Shown one piece after another: positions 13,101 through 25,800 of a stretch of DNA of 64,000 bases. Position numbers and translations under genes: made by a program. The notes under the pieces were generated by a model. That model did not search any database. It saw nothing but the letters and a program-made list of their open reading frames with translations, and was not told the origin of the DNA. Source of the DNA: Ascidia mentula (taxonomy: Eukaryota; Chordata; Ascidiacea; Phlebobranchia; Ascidiidae); the NCBI GenBank assembly GCA_947561715.1, contig OX387202.1, positions 12,661,001-12,725,000 of the forward strand. Direction: 5' to 3'. Position 1 is the stretch's first letter. Each line of letters opens with the position of its first letter.

Positions 13101-13482
13101 ATCAGTGGTTTGCTGCATCTCTAAAACAGCCACAAAAGAGGTCCCGTTCGCCTTGGTACGTCGATGGCCAGGTGGCTGGCTTTGCAAGAGATTACGAAGG
13201 CCTTACCTTCACCACTATCAGAGTAAGATTTTTGATTGCCCTATTTGTCTACAAATAAATATAACTAGAAATTTTGCAGTTTATTAATTTACTTTTTCTA
13301 TTACCCTTACAGACGACAATAGTCGTAGATGGCTGTTATGATACTGTAGCTGGAACTGGGTTTCTAATTTTCTAATTCTGTTTCATACTTTTTGTTAGGG
13401 TGCTGGGCACTTGGTACCGAAGTGGAGACCAACTTATGCTTTGGCCATGTTTGACAAGTTCATCAACAACCTTCCTTTTTAG
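10131..13482 (+). CDS. CTSA-like serine carboxypeptidase, copy 3 (complete)
   Basis: Ten coding exons: 10131-10294, 10378-10489, 10570-10707, 10937-11095, 11361-11452, 11514-11610, 11928-12098, 12317-12462, 12973-13222, 13399-13482. Two in-frame ATGs open the first exon (10131 and 10137). The second aligns with the start in copies 2 and 4 and gives 468 residues; the first gives 470. A signal peptide rich in Leu, Val and Ala precedes the mature part. [24 protein letters not shown] and GAGHL are all present, so carboxypeptidase activity is expected. Intron 8 seems to begin with GC instead of GT (12463): that is the only junction near the paralogous site that keeps phase 2 and rejoins the SNRINY frame at 12973. 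AATAAA at 13750-13755 may be its polyadenylation signal. Exon 2 and intron 2 are nearly identical to copy 4. Confidence 0.9.
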
Positions 13483-14252
13483 TAGCAGTTCGCAACTATT
13501 TTCCTTCATAGCACCCTTTGAAACCATCTACTCTTGTTGTTGCACGACCTTCTGATGTAATTGTATGCAATTTGTATGCGTCTATTTCTTGTATGGTTGC
13601 AAAACGTTTTGTCCTTTGTTACATCACAAAATTTGCAGTTCTCTTATTTGCAACACTATTTGTTACCATTGGAATCTTGTTAATATTTTGGATGCTAAAA
13701 ATGACAATTATTATGCAGTATTGTTGACATGTGGATCTGTCAAGAGAATAATAAACATGTAATTATGATAAACAATGACCAATGCATTGTAGAAAAGTAG
13801 GAAGGAAAATGCTCAAGCCCTTTTTGGGAAAGGAAAATGCTCAAGCCCTTTTCCTGTCAGAAAAATAACGAACAATAAACGTTACAGCATGCGTCATTTG
13901 CGAATCGATTCATTGCGTTGCATTGTTCCATTATTTTGTGGTGATATCAATGCTGTGAAACTTTCGATGTAGGAAGTGCAGTGTTCGAAGATGAGCTGTT
14001 AAACTACAATGGCAGCTAAAGAGAATGCATTCAGTGCAAAAAGGAAAGCACTACTAGTTTCGAGTTAAAACCCTTGAGGATTTCCGCTGCAGGTAAAGTT
14101 GCAGCATGCCTCGTCGTATCGAATGAACAGATTTTAAGCAATTTAAAGGTTTATTTTTTGTACTGTCAGAAAGAGTAGAAACCTGGCAGCAGAAAAAATC
14201 TTTAAAAAAATCGCTTTTGTGGTGTCACAGTTGTTAGTTATATGCAATAAAC
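13483..14252. other. Intergenic stretch between carboxypeptidase copies 3 and 4
   Basis: About 770 bp. It holds the likely 3'UTR of copy 3 with AATAAA at 13750-13755, a short tandem duplication of about 22 bp (13803-13825 and 13831-13852, core GGAAAATGCTCAAGCCC), and the upstream region of copy 4 with an acceptor-like CACAG ending at 14230. No gene is seen. Confidence 0.6.
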
Positions 14253-17200
14253 ATGTTTCGAGCCATAGTTCTCTGCCAGTTGCTGGTTCTGGCATTTGCC
14301 GCTCCCCCAAGTGACCTGATCACCAGTATTCCAGGATTGTCGCAAATGCCAAAGTACAAAATGTACTCTGGATATCTTTCAGCTTCGGACACCAAGCATT
14401 TTTTCTACTGGTAAGTTACTTTATTATGCTCTGTTGCTGTTTGCTTCACTAGTGCGTCGCTATAACAACCCACGACTTAAATTTAAAGTTTTTCATAATC
14501 TTAAAGTATACTTGAAGTAAATTCCTAAAAATCAGTCTATTGTTTGTTTCGTATAATTGCTGGCAATGTAGATAACTACATGGTCTGAAATATATATGCC
14601 ACGTGTATTCTATATGGGCCCTGCATATGTATTTTTGTTAGTCGCCTTTAACGCTACACTGATGCAATAGGTTTGCGGAATCGCAGAAGAACCCAGCCAA
14701 GGATCCATTGGTTTTGTGGCTGAATGGCGGTCCTGGATGCAGTTCTTTGCTAGGCTTTCTAAATGAAAACGGACCGTTACATGTAAAACCATTTTGTTAA
14801 AGCAGTCGGGTAATTTTGTCCCACTTTTTACGTTACTTCAACCGAACGTAAATATTTGCAGATCATCACCGACGCTAAGACCGCCCATGTTAACAAACAA
14901 AGCTGGAACAAACTAGCGAATATGCTTTACATCGAATCGCCTGCCGGTGTTGGATTTTCCTACGATGACAACAACGACATGGACGTTGACGACGACAAGG
15001 TAGAAGACAATGAATTTATAAACCTAGTGTTGACTTCCTGGTTGTAAGGTTGAGAATTGTCGTGTCCGCTCGTTTAGTGGCCCTCCTTTGCTGTGAGCTT
15101 ACAATATTATATTTTTAGGTTTCCCAACTTAACTACAACGCTCTGATCGACTTCTTGAAAAAGTTTCCAGAATATTCGAGCAACAAGTTCTTCATCACTG
15201 GTGAAAGTTACGGAGGAATTTACCTCCCTAATCTGGCCGTGAAGATTTTCGAAGGCAATTTCGAGTTTAATTTACAGGTCTCACTTACTTGCAATTTGCT
15301 CACATGCAGTTATTATAAGAAATAATTTTGCGTATTTGCTTGTAAAGGGCATGGCCATTGGAAACCCTTGGAGCAATTATAAAATGAATGACAATTCCAT
15401 GGTTTTCTTCGCCTATTTCCATGGTTTTATCGGCGAAACGTAAGCACGCAACCTATTGTTGAAATCAAAATCAAATGTTTTTTTAAAAACTAAATCAAAT
15501 ACTTTTTTATGCAAGTGACGAGTCCGCAATGTCAAGCGTAACTGCACAAAAGGATTATAAGCTTACAATATGTATTGGCAGCTCTCTATAAATTGTTTTT
15601 AGGTTTTTTACTGTTAAATTCACTTGTTCTACATAAAGCACTTCAAAAAAGCAAAATATTATTAGCTTGTGGGAAAAACTGACCTCCCATTGTTGCAACG
15701 GAATGGCTACGAGAGAGAAGTGCAACTTTGCCGATAACACAAAAAGTTCCTGCATGCCGGTTGTGAGTATTTAGGCCTAACAAAAGGATATAGAGGTTTT
15801 TGTGAATGTGCCGGTTCGACACAAGGATTGGAAAACTGCCGGGAAAATAAATAAACGCCATATGCGCCTACTGTAATGCGTTGATGTACACGTTCATGAC
15901 GCCATTAGGAGATGTTCAAGTAAACAATCCTAAGTTGAGTAATTTTTTTTGCATTAATGGCAGTGGCCCTACAGTGTGCAGTTTATTATTATGAGCTGCT
16001 GCAAATAAAGTGTTTAACCTGCGAACGACAACACCGTTATACCTGTAATCGAGGATTAAATTTGTGTGTACTATTTTAGCTGTAATTAGAGATCGTATAT
16101 TCTAAGTGCCTATTTTAAGAATATTCGGCACACAAAAGCTGCAATCTCTAATAACACTTCAAAAATACATTAAGGCGATGAAGGCTTACCAGTTGATATT
16201 CGACCTTGACCTAAACCCCTACGCAATTTTCGACACATGCGGCGCCTTCCCATCGTACTTGCCACCCCGCTATCAGTTGGCCATGTCCCATCTGCTCGGT
16301 AACAACTCCAAGACCCGAGTAGGGAAAAATGGCACGAAGAAGGTAGGTGTACTTTGTAATAAAAACACATGTGGCTAACGACAGAGCAGTGACGCCATGT
16401 TTCCACTAAGTGGCGCTATTTTGCAGCAAAATAGCCGCAGTGATAAAACAAGATTAAAATCCAGTCTTGCAAGATTAATGTTTCCATTTGTATTAAAGCT
16501 TAATAAAAAGTGGGACAGATTGCAGTTTTCCTACTCGATTTGCTACAACAGCTCCGCTCTAAAGGATTGGCTCAATAGGAAAGATGTCAAAAGCGCTTTG
16601 CACGTCAATTCCGACCGCAAAAACCTTTGGGTAGAGTGCAGGTAATGTATCCCTTTCAATTTAACAATTGAGTGGTTGTTAAGCATTAGCCGATTCACTT
16701 CAAAGATAATTGAGAATATTGGGATAAGGTGCAAAATACTTAGAACTAACTAGTCGGAATAGATCAAGCTAAGCCTTGCTGCAACTCAGTCTTTTCTAAG
16801 CACTAATGATAAACATAGTAGTGTTTAAAACGTCTGCTTTAAAAGGATAAGCACGTCAGCTTAGGATTTTCTATTCCGATATTGCAATATGTTCCAAATC
16901 CAATTTAAATACATTGTTTTCTTTTCAGCGCCAAAATCACCTACACAAAACAATACCAAGACATGACTCCTCAATACCATAAGCTGCTTAGGAATGACAA
17001 CTTCCGCGTCCTGCTCTACAACGGCGACACAGACATGGTTTGCAACTTTCTAGGCAACCAGTGGTTTGCCGACTCGCTGAAACAGCCACAAAAGAGGCCC
17101 CGTTCGCCTTGGTACGTCGATGGCCAGGTGGCTGGCTTTGTAAGAGAGTACGAAGGCCTTACCTTTACCACAATCAGAGTGAGTATGTTGCTTATTTGTA

Positions 17201-17622
17201 GCCAATTTTTCCACAGACCAGAAATTCATAAATTTGTCGTGTGATAGGCCGTGTGTTGATATATTGGTCAAAGAATGCTCACACAACAGTTTATAAAGTA
17301 ACCTATTTACAATATTTAACGTTTAAAAGTTGGAACCAAAAAACAAAAAACGTGCCTTGTAATTATGCTGCAGAATAACAGCAACATGGAATTTATGCCC
17401 AGCCTGATTTTGGCAAGCTTGATTTGGCAATGTTCTAAATCACCCAAGCGCGTCAATATTTTTTCATTTTATTTACAAATAGTAAATATTTTCAATCATA
17501 CATTGTTGTCTATTTTTTAATGTTGTTCTTATCAGGGTGCTGGACACTTGGTGCCGCAATCGAAACCTTCCTACGCTTTGGCCATGTTCGACAAATTCAT
17601 CAACGACCAACCGTTGAACTGA
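14253..17622 (+). CDS. CTSA-like serine carboxypeptidase, copy 4 (complete)
   Basis: Ten coding exons: 14253-14410, 14671-14782, 14862-14999, 15119-15277, 15348-15439, 15666-15762, 16175-16342, 16526-16641, 16929-17178, 17536-17622, giving about 458 residues. There is a signal peptide ([16 protein letters not shown]). The substrate-carboxylate motifs [14 protein letters not shown] and GESYGG, and the triad motifs GDTD and GAGHL, are intact. Exon 8 is shorter (116 bp against 143-146) because its acceptor is placed at 16526, after TTGCAG. The lost part corresponds to the linker that is excised when human cathepsin A matures, and this end is variable in all copies. An earlier acceptor near 16437 is possible but less clean. 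Exon 2 matches copy 3 while exon 3 matches copy 2, so the gene is a mosaic. Confidence 0.88.
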
Positions 17623-18497
17623 TTGGTTCAAAAGCTTTCGCAACATTGCTGTTAAAACGTTCTATTTTTTTGTGGAATAATGTAATAATCTGGTATACTC
17701 TGTTGCCAGTTTGTGTTCTTGTGTTGTTGCATGCGCATATTACTTGCACGTATTTGTTCGATGTGAAACAATAGTTTGCAAACTTCTACCCACAATGTCT
17801 ATACGTCGTGTATTTCAGCTTTCGTATCGTTACAGTATGCGTTGCATTGAAATTGAGTATGCCTAAATGAATTCGCACTGTAACATGTGTTGGAGGCTGT
17901 CCACGTATATCATTTAGGCACAATGCATCCCTTGGCATTTCTCCTTGATGTAGAGTAGGCGTAACGTCCGTAAAAAAGTGTGTTTTTTCATCATATTAAT
18001 ATTCTGTTGATCATGATTTTGTCAAAAGTGAGCGGATTCGGTACTGCTTTGATTTTTGTTACATCTTTCTGCTTTTTCGTGTACAAACAACATATTGCGA
18101 TCAAATAACAGGAGTAACGCAACTTTTGGCATTTGAGTCAAAACCAGCGGATATTTCTCTCGCTAAAGCTTATGAACACCAGACAAGGCCTTTTTCGTAA
18201 AGCCTTTGAAGTCACGCAATATGTGCTGTTGAAACCGCAGTGCATTTTGCATTCCAAATAATTCGGAATAGCATGATATATTCTATTTTCCAAGCTTTCG
18301 AAGGCAATTGCTTTTTTAAACCAGATTCGAAAAGCTATTCGCCGACTCGGTATTTAGCCCATAAGCCTCAGTTATCGTGCTATCTCGAGTCATTTGACGG
18401 TATCTCGGTGAACGTGGAAAGACAATTTGCCAACAGGTCAGCCGACTTGCAAAAATATTTGGTAAAGAACCAAAATCCTTCAAAATTTGGTTGCGGC

Positions 18498-18954
18498 AAA
18501 CGTAAATCGCCACTTTTCTATGCCGTATAATTTTGGTTGATTGTTTGCTAGTTTGACGTCAACACAATATTGTTGTACGTCACACAAACCGTTGTCGCTG
18601 TAGAACCCTGGTACCTGTCCATGTTGTTGTTGTCTGAGATTCCCCTTAGTTTTAGTTAAGTTTTCTGCTGCCGTTGTTTCCTGCTGCCTGATTGATATGG
18701 AAAAAACGCTATATTTTGTGACCTGGTCCCACAAGAGTTTGGTGAGGAGAATTTGTGTATTTAATGTATCTGTGTTTTTGATCGCTAATTCTGCGACTGT
18801 TTGTGCAGAAACCGCAGCGCCTTCGGAATAAAGTTGATGTGTTCCTTTTCACCGGAGTGGTTTGCGCGTTACGAACCATTGCAGAAACTCCCGCATGTTG
18901 CTCTGTCCGGGCGCAAGAAGTCACGCCTGCCCGACTGCCGAGGGCAGCGTAACA
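18498..18954 (+). mobile_element. Diverged solo LTR related to the BEL/Pao element at 45054-52136
   Basis: The stretch follows the LTR of the BEL/Pao element block by block: a TCGCCAC start region, TTTGACGTC, CGTCACAC, CGCTAATTCT, AGAAACCGCAGC with an AATAAA, TTGCGCGTTACGA, CTGTCCGGGCGCA, and an end in GGGCAGCGTAACA. No internal region or second LTR follows, so this is a fossil left by LTR-LTR recombination. It is clearly older than the intact copy: similarity is patchy by eye. The left edge is approximate, and no target-site duplication is evident. Confidence 0.7.
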
Positions 18955-19786
18955 TTAGTAAAAATTGGAAACAAAACGAACACAACAAAGGGTTAGAAAG
19001 CAATTTAAACCTGAATCTTCATGCTTGGATAATTTAACTGCTACGCTAAATATGTTGTTCATTTCCACAATGAATTTAAATGACAGCCATCAAACTGTGA
19101 TGAGAACAGCGGTTGCGAATCACTGCATAAAACAGACCGCAATTTCCTGTTAAAAAGGAACGCAATGCAGCACAAATATCTAGATATCGCACTACTGCAC
19201 TTTCTCAAAACTGGGCGCACTATTGCGCAACAGTTACGAACGCTGGAGAGATACCATCAACCAATCCGAATATGAGCGTTTCGAGGTGGCTGTTAATCAT
19301 TTACTCCATGATGTAAGAGTGACTTTGCTCAGGATGCGTTAAATAGGAACACATCGCGGCAGAAGGTTCATTTTTAACGGGTGTCTGGTGTGAGGAGGTA
19401 ATATAGCAGAAGGATACTTACCAGGGGAAGGCAGGAATTGCAGTGGTTTAGGCTGGGTAGGTTAGTGGTAGTTTGGGTTGTAGCAAAGAGTAGCTTTTGT
19501 GGTAGTTTGCGTTCAGGAAGAGTATTTTAAGGGGATTAACAGCAGGCGACGTTCTTTTTTATCGCGAGTAAGCTAATCTGTATCTTACTGTAACAATTAT
19601 ACTGCAAAACGGACAACTCTCGTCGAAAATTAAAGTCTGCGAAATTAGCATAGGCATTGGTTTCGCCTACCCAAGCGTATTTTACCCATTGCATTTAGGC
19701 TATACGCGCTGATTAATGTGGATTTGTATTTAACAGCGAAATTTAGCTGTTGCAAAAGACTTGTTCCCAAAATATTTTGGTAAGCA

Positions 19787-19802
19787 TTTTATATTATCAG
19801 TC
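19787..19802 (+). promoter_or_regulatory. Possible trans-splice acceptor 2 nt before ABCB copy A start
   Basis: TTTTATATTATCAG ends at 19800, two bases before the ATG at 19803. The only nearby donor-like GTAAGC, at 19780, would make an intron of about 21 bp, too short to splice. A trans-splice acceptor or an unseen distant 5'UTR exon is therefore more likely. Confidence 0.35.
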
Positions 19803-22800
19803 ATGGGCGAGAAAGAAAAGAATGGCACCAATGGAGTTGGTACAAAGTTTAACAAAGTTCATGACAGCGAAGACGAAGCCTATGTTTCAATAACAAACGG
19901 AAAGTAAGTCTATCTTCATTTTCAAAAAAAACTCTGTCGAGTAATATTACAAATATTTAAACAACCTTTGTACAGGTCACTGTTAGGTAAAGCATAATAA
20001 AATTGCTCACAGTTTAAAAAAAATATATTAAAACAAACAATTTATTTTGGGATATTTTTGTGGTCACGTGATGTGGTTTGTTTTTGTTTCGTCACAGAGA
20101 GGTTCCTGCTTCGTCGTCTTCTGGCTCGAGCGTTTCAACAGACAGCGAGGAAAAAAAAGCCCCCGATCCTGCTTTGAACTTCTATCAAATCGTAAATAAC
20201 GAGCATGTTCAAACCTAAAAAATGTTAACAAGAAACCAAATAAATTATTTGCACATGTCAAAAATGTACAACGAACTATTTTTCTTGCCTAAAAACCAGC
20301 ACCTCTTTATCTTAGTTTGGTAGTAATTCCTAAATTCTTTCGTTTAGTTTCGGTATGCAGACGGTTTGGACTACTTGTTTCTCATTCTGGGAACCATCTC
20401 GGCGATTGGCCACGGAGCATCTCTACCTATTATGTTCATATTCTTCGGCGATATGACGTCTTCTTTTGTTGACTACGGAACATATGCACAATGCGGCCTT
20501 AACTACACCATCTGCGTCACAATGGGATTAATTAATGAAACTGACATGACTGAACAGTGAGTATATACCTAGAATATGACGTAAGAGACACTTTTATCAC
20601 ACACACAAAACAATTCATTTTCGTTTAACTGCAGCTTTGTTGTTAGGTAGGGTTTTGAGGTAGTGCTTGATGCAGGGTCAACCAGTGACCTTGAGAGTAA
20701 AAAAATATCCTTTTTTTGAGATTTTATTGTATAGGGACAAACCTTTTTATTAGAGATTCACCAGTTCCAAAACAAACAATGGTATTGACAGTCCCCCGTT
20801 TGATATTCATGACCCCCCTAGCCCTGTGCCGACCCTTGTGTGATGCACCAGCTGCACTCTCTTGTATGGAGCCTGGGACCAACAATAGGCTATAATCTTT
20901 AACACATTTTGTACATTCTATATTTTTTCTGAATTTATGTGGAAACCAGGAAGATATGTGATTTCATATTATTCTGTTTAAAAATATGGTTTTATGATTA
21001 CAGGCAATTTTATGCTCAGTTTGGAGAGGGTAGTCTCAATAGACAAATGGCACAGTTTTCTCTGAACTATGTCTATGTGGCCGTTGCTGTCCTTGCATTG
21101 GCATCAATACAGGTAAAACACATTATAAAGGCTTGAGACTTTCTTTTTTAGCAAGTTTAACCTTATGCAATTTTTTCCAGGTTGCCTGTTACATGCTGCA
21201 AGCTGTTCGGCAAGTAAATCGGATTCGTCTGCATTTTTTCCGCAGCATTTTAAGACAGGACATTTCATTTTTTGACTTGAATTCAGCTGGCGAGTTGAAC
21301 ACAAGACTTGCAGAGTGAGTTTAGCCAGAGTGTCTAAATTTAGAATAGTGGTTTACAAATTGATCTAAAATTGCCTCATTTTAAGATGAGAAAAAGGTCC
21401 AAAATTATTGCATTAATCTAATATCCTGAGTGAAATACTCCTGCAAGATGCTTTAACAGGTCCATTTTATACCCCAAACTATATATTACTTCAATTGGTG
21501 TGAAAAAGCCAATGTAGTAGAACTTCATGCTACAGACGTTTCGATTGTTTTCTAAAGATCGTTTTCAGTGGCTATTTTGTTTGTAAATAAAACCATCAGT
21601 TATTTCCTTGGTTTGAAAAAAAATTGTTTTTAGCATCCGTACATTTTTCTTTGGCATAGTGAGCATGCTGTGATTATTTTTCTCTTTTATTCTGCAGTGA
21701 CGTGGCCAAAATTCAAGCAGGAATTGGTGACAAAGTATCAGTGTCTCTTCAGATGCTAGCAAGAGCTGTTTCAGGTCTAATCATTGGTTTTGTTTATGGG
21801 TGGCAGCTTGCACTTGTGATTCTTGCCGTTTCCCCACTGCTCGGACTGTCAGCAAGTGTTATGTTCAGGGTAAGTTGTATTTTCATAATCATTATATATA
21901 CCCCAAACCTTAGATCATATTGGTATTGTAAAAATTCACCAAAATGCAGGTAGCTAAACTGTTTTGTCCAGTATAGCGGTGTTGATTTTTTTTCCATGCT
22001 GACCTATCAACAATTTGCCTACCACAATGAAATAGTCACAGTGCCACCATGGAATAGTCATAGTACCACTTTCTAGTACAGTTGTGTTTGTGTACACATG
22101 TAAGACATATGACACATGTCACCACCAGTTTAAGGCATGTAATTGTGGTGCCACGACATCCCATTGAGTCTGTTGTTTGCTCTGATGTTTGTTCAAACAA
22201 AATGGTAACTGCGTATCTTGTTTCCATTTAAATGTCACATTCACCATATCTGCCTCTATATAATTTGCTCTCCTACTAAAGTTATTGTAATGTCAATTTT
22301 CTTGGGTTATTAGATAGCTGCCACCTTCACCAAGAAAGAATTGGACGCATATGCAAAAGCTGGTGGTATTGCTGAGGAAGTGATCTCATCCATTCGAACA
22401 GTTGTTGCATTTCATGGACAAGAGAAGGAAGTTGAAAGGTGAATTTGAATGGTTCAAAGTGTATTTAGAGTCTTCTACCTTGTTTTCTTGCATAACTTTT
22501 GGGTAATTTTTCACAAATCTGGACTAAAATGTTATGAACAGAACGGCTTTGTAAATCTTTATGTCAAACAATATAGCCTGATGTTGAAATTTGAACTAAA
22601 ATGTAACAAACAGATCATTTTGATAAAATAGAATATTTATCAGGGCAAAGTATGTAAATAACGCCACAAGAATCAAATTTAATGTGAAAAAATACGTATT
22701 ATGGGGATACGGGTCCGCGGAACTACTTTAATTAAACCTTCCTAAACTATTTAAACATACCTTACCCCTTTGCGCAGGTACGAAGTAAATCTACAGAGCG

Positions 22801-25800
22801 CCAAGGCGGTCGGCATACGAAAGGGCATGACCACTGGATTGGGAATGGGGATTGTGTTCCTTATTATGTTCTGCACTTACGGGCTTGCATTCTGGTATGG
22901 GTCGACCTTGGTTTTCGCCGAAGGATCGACTTTCGGCATCGACAACCTCCTGACCACGTTTTTTGGTGTCCTTATCGGCGCCTTTTCCCTGGGCGGGGTA
23001 AGTGAATCTCGTGGTTTTGCCGATCGGCAACACGTATTTTTTCTGTTGTTTATTACAGCTTATTTTGAATACAACTCCCCACGAAAGTTTTTGAAAAAAA
23101 AAAGTTTCAAAAAAAGGGTAAAAAAAAATAACAACAAAAATCGAATGTTTTCGTGGTTTCAATGGCAAGAACAAGAAAACATTAAGCGGCAAGCAAACTG
23201 ACAACATGCACCTATATCTTAAACGCTTTCAATGCGTGTTGCATAATTGGATTCAGGTCATTGCACGGAAGGGTAAACAAACCCATTCGCTGAGTCATTG
23301 GTGTCCTTTGCCGTTAACATAACCCAAACTAGTCGTGCATGGCAGTTAAATTTTTGTGACCGCGTTTTACAATGTCATTAAACTCTGACATAGTGGCGAC
23401 GAATCAACAGATAAGGCACTCCTTTTGTCCTAAACCGCGTACTGTTTGATACATTTGCAGTTAAAATTTTATGCAAACAGAATTCTAAACCGCCCAATCC
23501 ATCACAGAGAAAAACACCTTTTTAAGCACAAAAAAGAGTAACTTCTTGTTTATGCAGTAACAAAATACGTGATTTTGTCAAATGTTTTTGAGCCATTTCC
23601 TTTGGACCTTTTCTATTATGTATTTTGCTTTGCAAGAAATTATATTGCTACTAGTTCTGACCCAAAGACACCGGTAATGTGCGTTTGTCAAAATCATTGC
23701 TATGTGATCGCCGCTAGCCACACAGATAGATTTTCCTCGAAATGTTTCCAACGATTCTTCTGAAGTGGGCATAGCAATGTAGCCTACAATTTGAAGAGTG
23801 GATACCCCGTCAATAAACATATCGTGCTCCTAATAAGTTTACTTTAACTCTCCAGGCCGGCAGCAATATGGAGTACTTCGCCGCAGCCAAAGCGGCAGCC
23901 TACAAGGTGTTCGAAATCATCGACCGTGTGCCTGATATCGACTGTATGTCAGAGGCCGGAGATAAACCGACCAACGTCAGAGGCGAAATTACGTTCAAGA
24001 ACATCGATTTCACCTATCCGTCTAGAGAAGACGTGCAGGTAATTTGAGGGTGTTTTTTGTACGTTTGGTTATAAAGAAAAGTTAGATCGATTTGTGGTAC
24101 GTTGGTGTCAATATTTGCCACTCTGGAAAGTCGGTTACGCCACAATTACGTTTAGCTGTTGATTTTTTTGCTAATGCGACATTTCACCACACCGGGATTC
24201 GAACCCATGGTTTCGTGGTCCCGAATCGCAATCGCGCGCCACCTTACCCTACGTTTTGTCACGTGTCATTACCTATTTCGTAGTTTTTGACATTCTGTTT
24301 ATAAGCAATAAGAGAGGAACGAATCGATACCGACCACTTCCCTGTTGAGGGTGAAGATCCCAGAGGGAGAATTCGTGTTGATTGTCTGAAGAAATATGTG
24401 CATTCCGCCGTATTATTGCCAACTTTATGCTCTTGTTAATATCGTTCTCTGATTGGCGTAAATATTTGATGCCTATCCGCCTTTTGTTTAAAGTGGGGGG
24501 TAAAGAAGGTTATAACAATTTATTTCTCCTCCTATTATATGTGAAAATGTTGCTGAACCTTCACGAAGTATTTGTTTTCACGCAGATTCTACACAAGGTT
24601 TCCTTCACAGCGGAAAGTGGTAAAACGACAGCTCTGTGCGGACAGAGTGGATGCGGAAAGAGTACTTGCGTACAACTCATACAACGTTTCTATGACCCCC
24701 AGGTGCGTTGCAATTCGCATAATAACTTGAGAATTACTTTTGCTTGTACAGCATATATCTGCTGAAATTGGTATTACACAGTTATGGGGGCCGATTTCCG
24801 ATTGAAAGGTCGACCTCCGTAATTTGCGGTCACGCATTGAAAACAACTGTTTTTTCCGTAATCTTTGAGTGCAAAGCTACACACTAGCCACATAAAAATT
24901 ATTGACCTAAGGCCTTTAACCTAATTTAGCTTTGGTGCACAAAAATTTAATATACATATATTTTTTTTCACATAATTAAAAATCGCGATGCTCTCACAAG
25001 GTTTTTCCGTCACATAATAGCTTCCAAGATTCGTTATTTGTGTCCACGACATTTTGACTTATTTGCACCACGTTTCGTCTAACAATTGCGGTTGGATGAT
25101 ACATGTTAAATACACCGTAAAAGCGTTTCTCCACAAGATGACCGCAACAAGGAAAACCATTAACTGCGTCTACGCAAGTATTGCGCAATACCTGTGCAAG
25201 AAGCGGGCAATAGCTACATTGTAACTGGATGGTGCCAACGTGGAGGATGTGTTCGGGGTTAATGTTTAAACCGGGTGGCGAATACTTGCACCGCACAACT
25301 AACCCTTGCTCTAAAAACGTAGTGTTTGCCCAAACGCCCAGTGTACGCCCCAGTTATGAAACAATGTTGCGAAGATATACGGCGCTTTTATGCAGTCTTG
25401 GATACTGAAATACTTTAAATCTTTTATCATTGATGTTAACTTTTACATGAACTTGTATAAAAAAGATTTAATTTAATGTTTTTTTTTGTTGAAATTTTTT
25501 TCTGTATCATCGAGGTCAATTCTTATTTGTTTTGGTTTGAACTATCTTTTATTACGTCACAATGCCGCGTCGTGCCGTGCGGTGATAGTTTTGACTTGTA
25601 TGCCCCCCGTTCTGTACATGACCTTTTTCTAAACCCATGCTCAGATGTTTTTGGATAAATTTACGACTCGATTGTGTCGTTAAACATTAAACCTACTTAA
25701 ACAGCTTCGATGCGCTTACAGCCAGAAAATTATTTTATTGCTCTACCTAAGATACGTTTGGACAAAGCGTTATTTTAGTGATACTTTTTAATCTGTGGTG

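Larger units (their letters stand above)
17623..19802. other. Intergenic stretch between carboxypeptidase array and first ABCB gene
   Basis: About 2.2 kb without a recognised gene. It contains a solo LTR (18498-18954) and, at its end, an acceptor-like TTATCAG immediately before the ABCB start. The rest shows no feature that can be supported. Confidence 0.6.

Noticed and set aside
22791-23207. 138-codon minus-strand frame
   Set aside because: Antisense shadow of ABCB copy A exon 8 and its intron; no recognisable domain.
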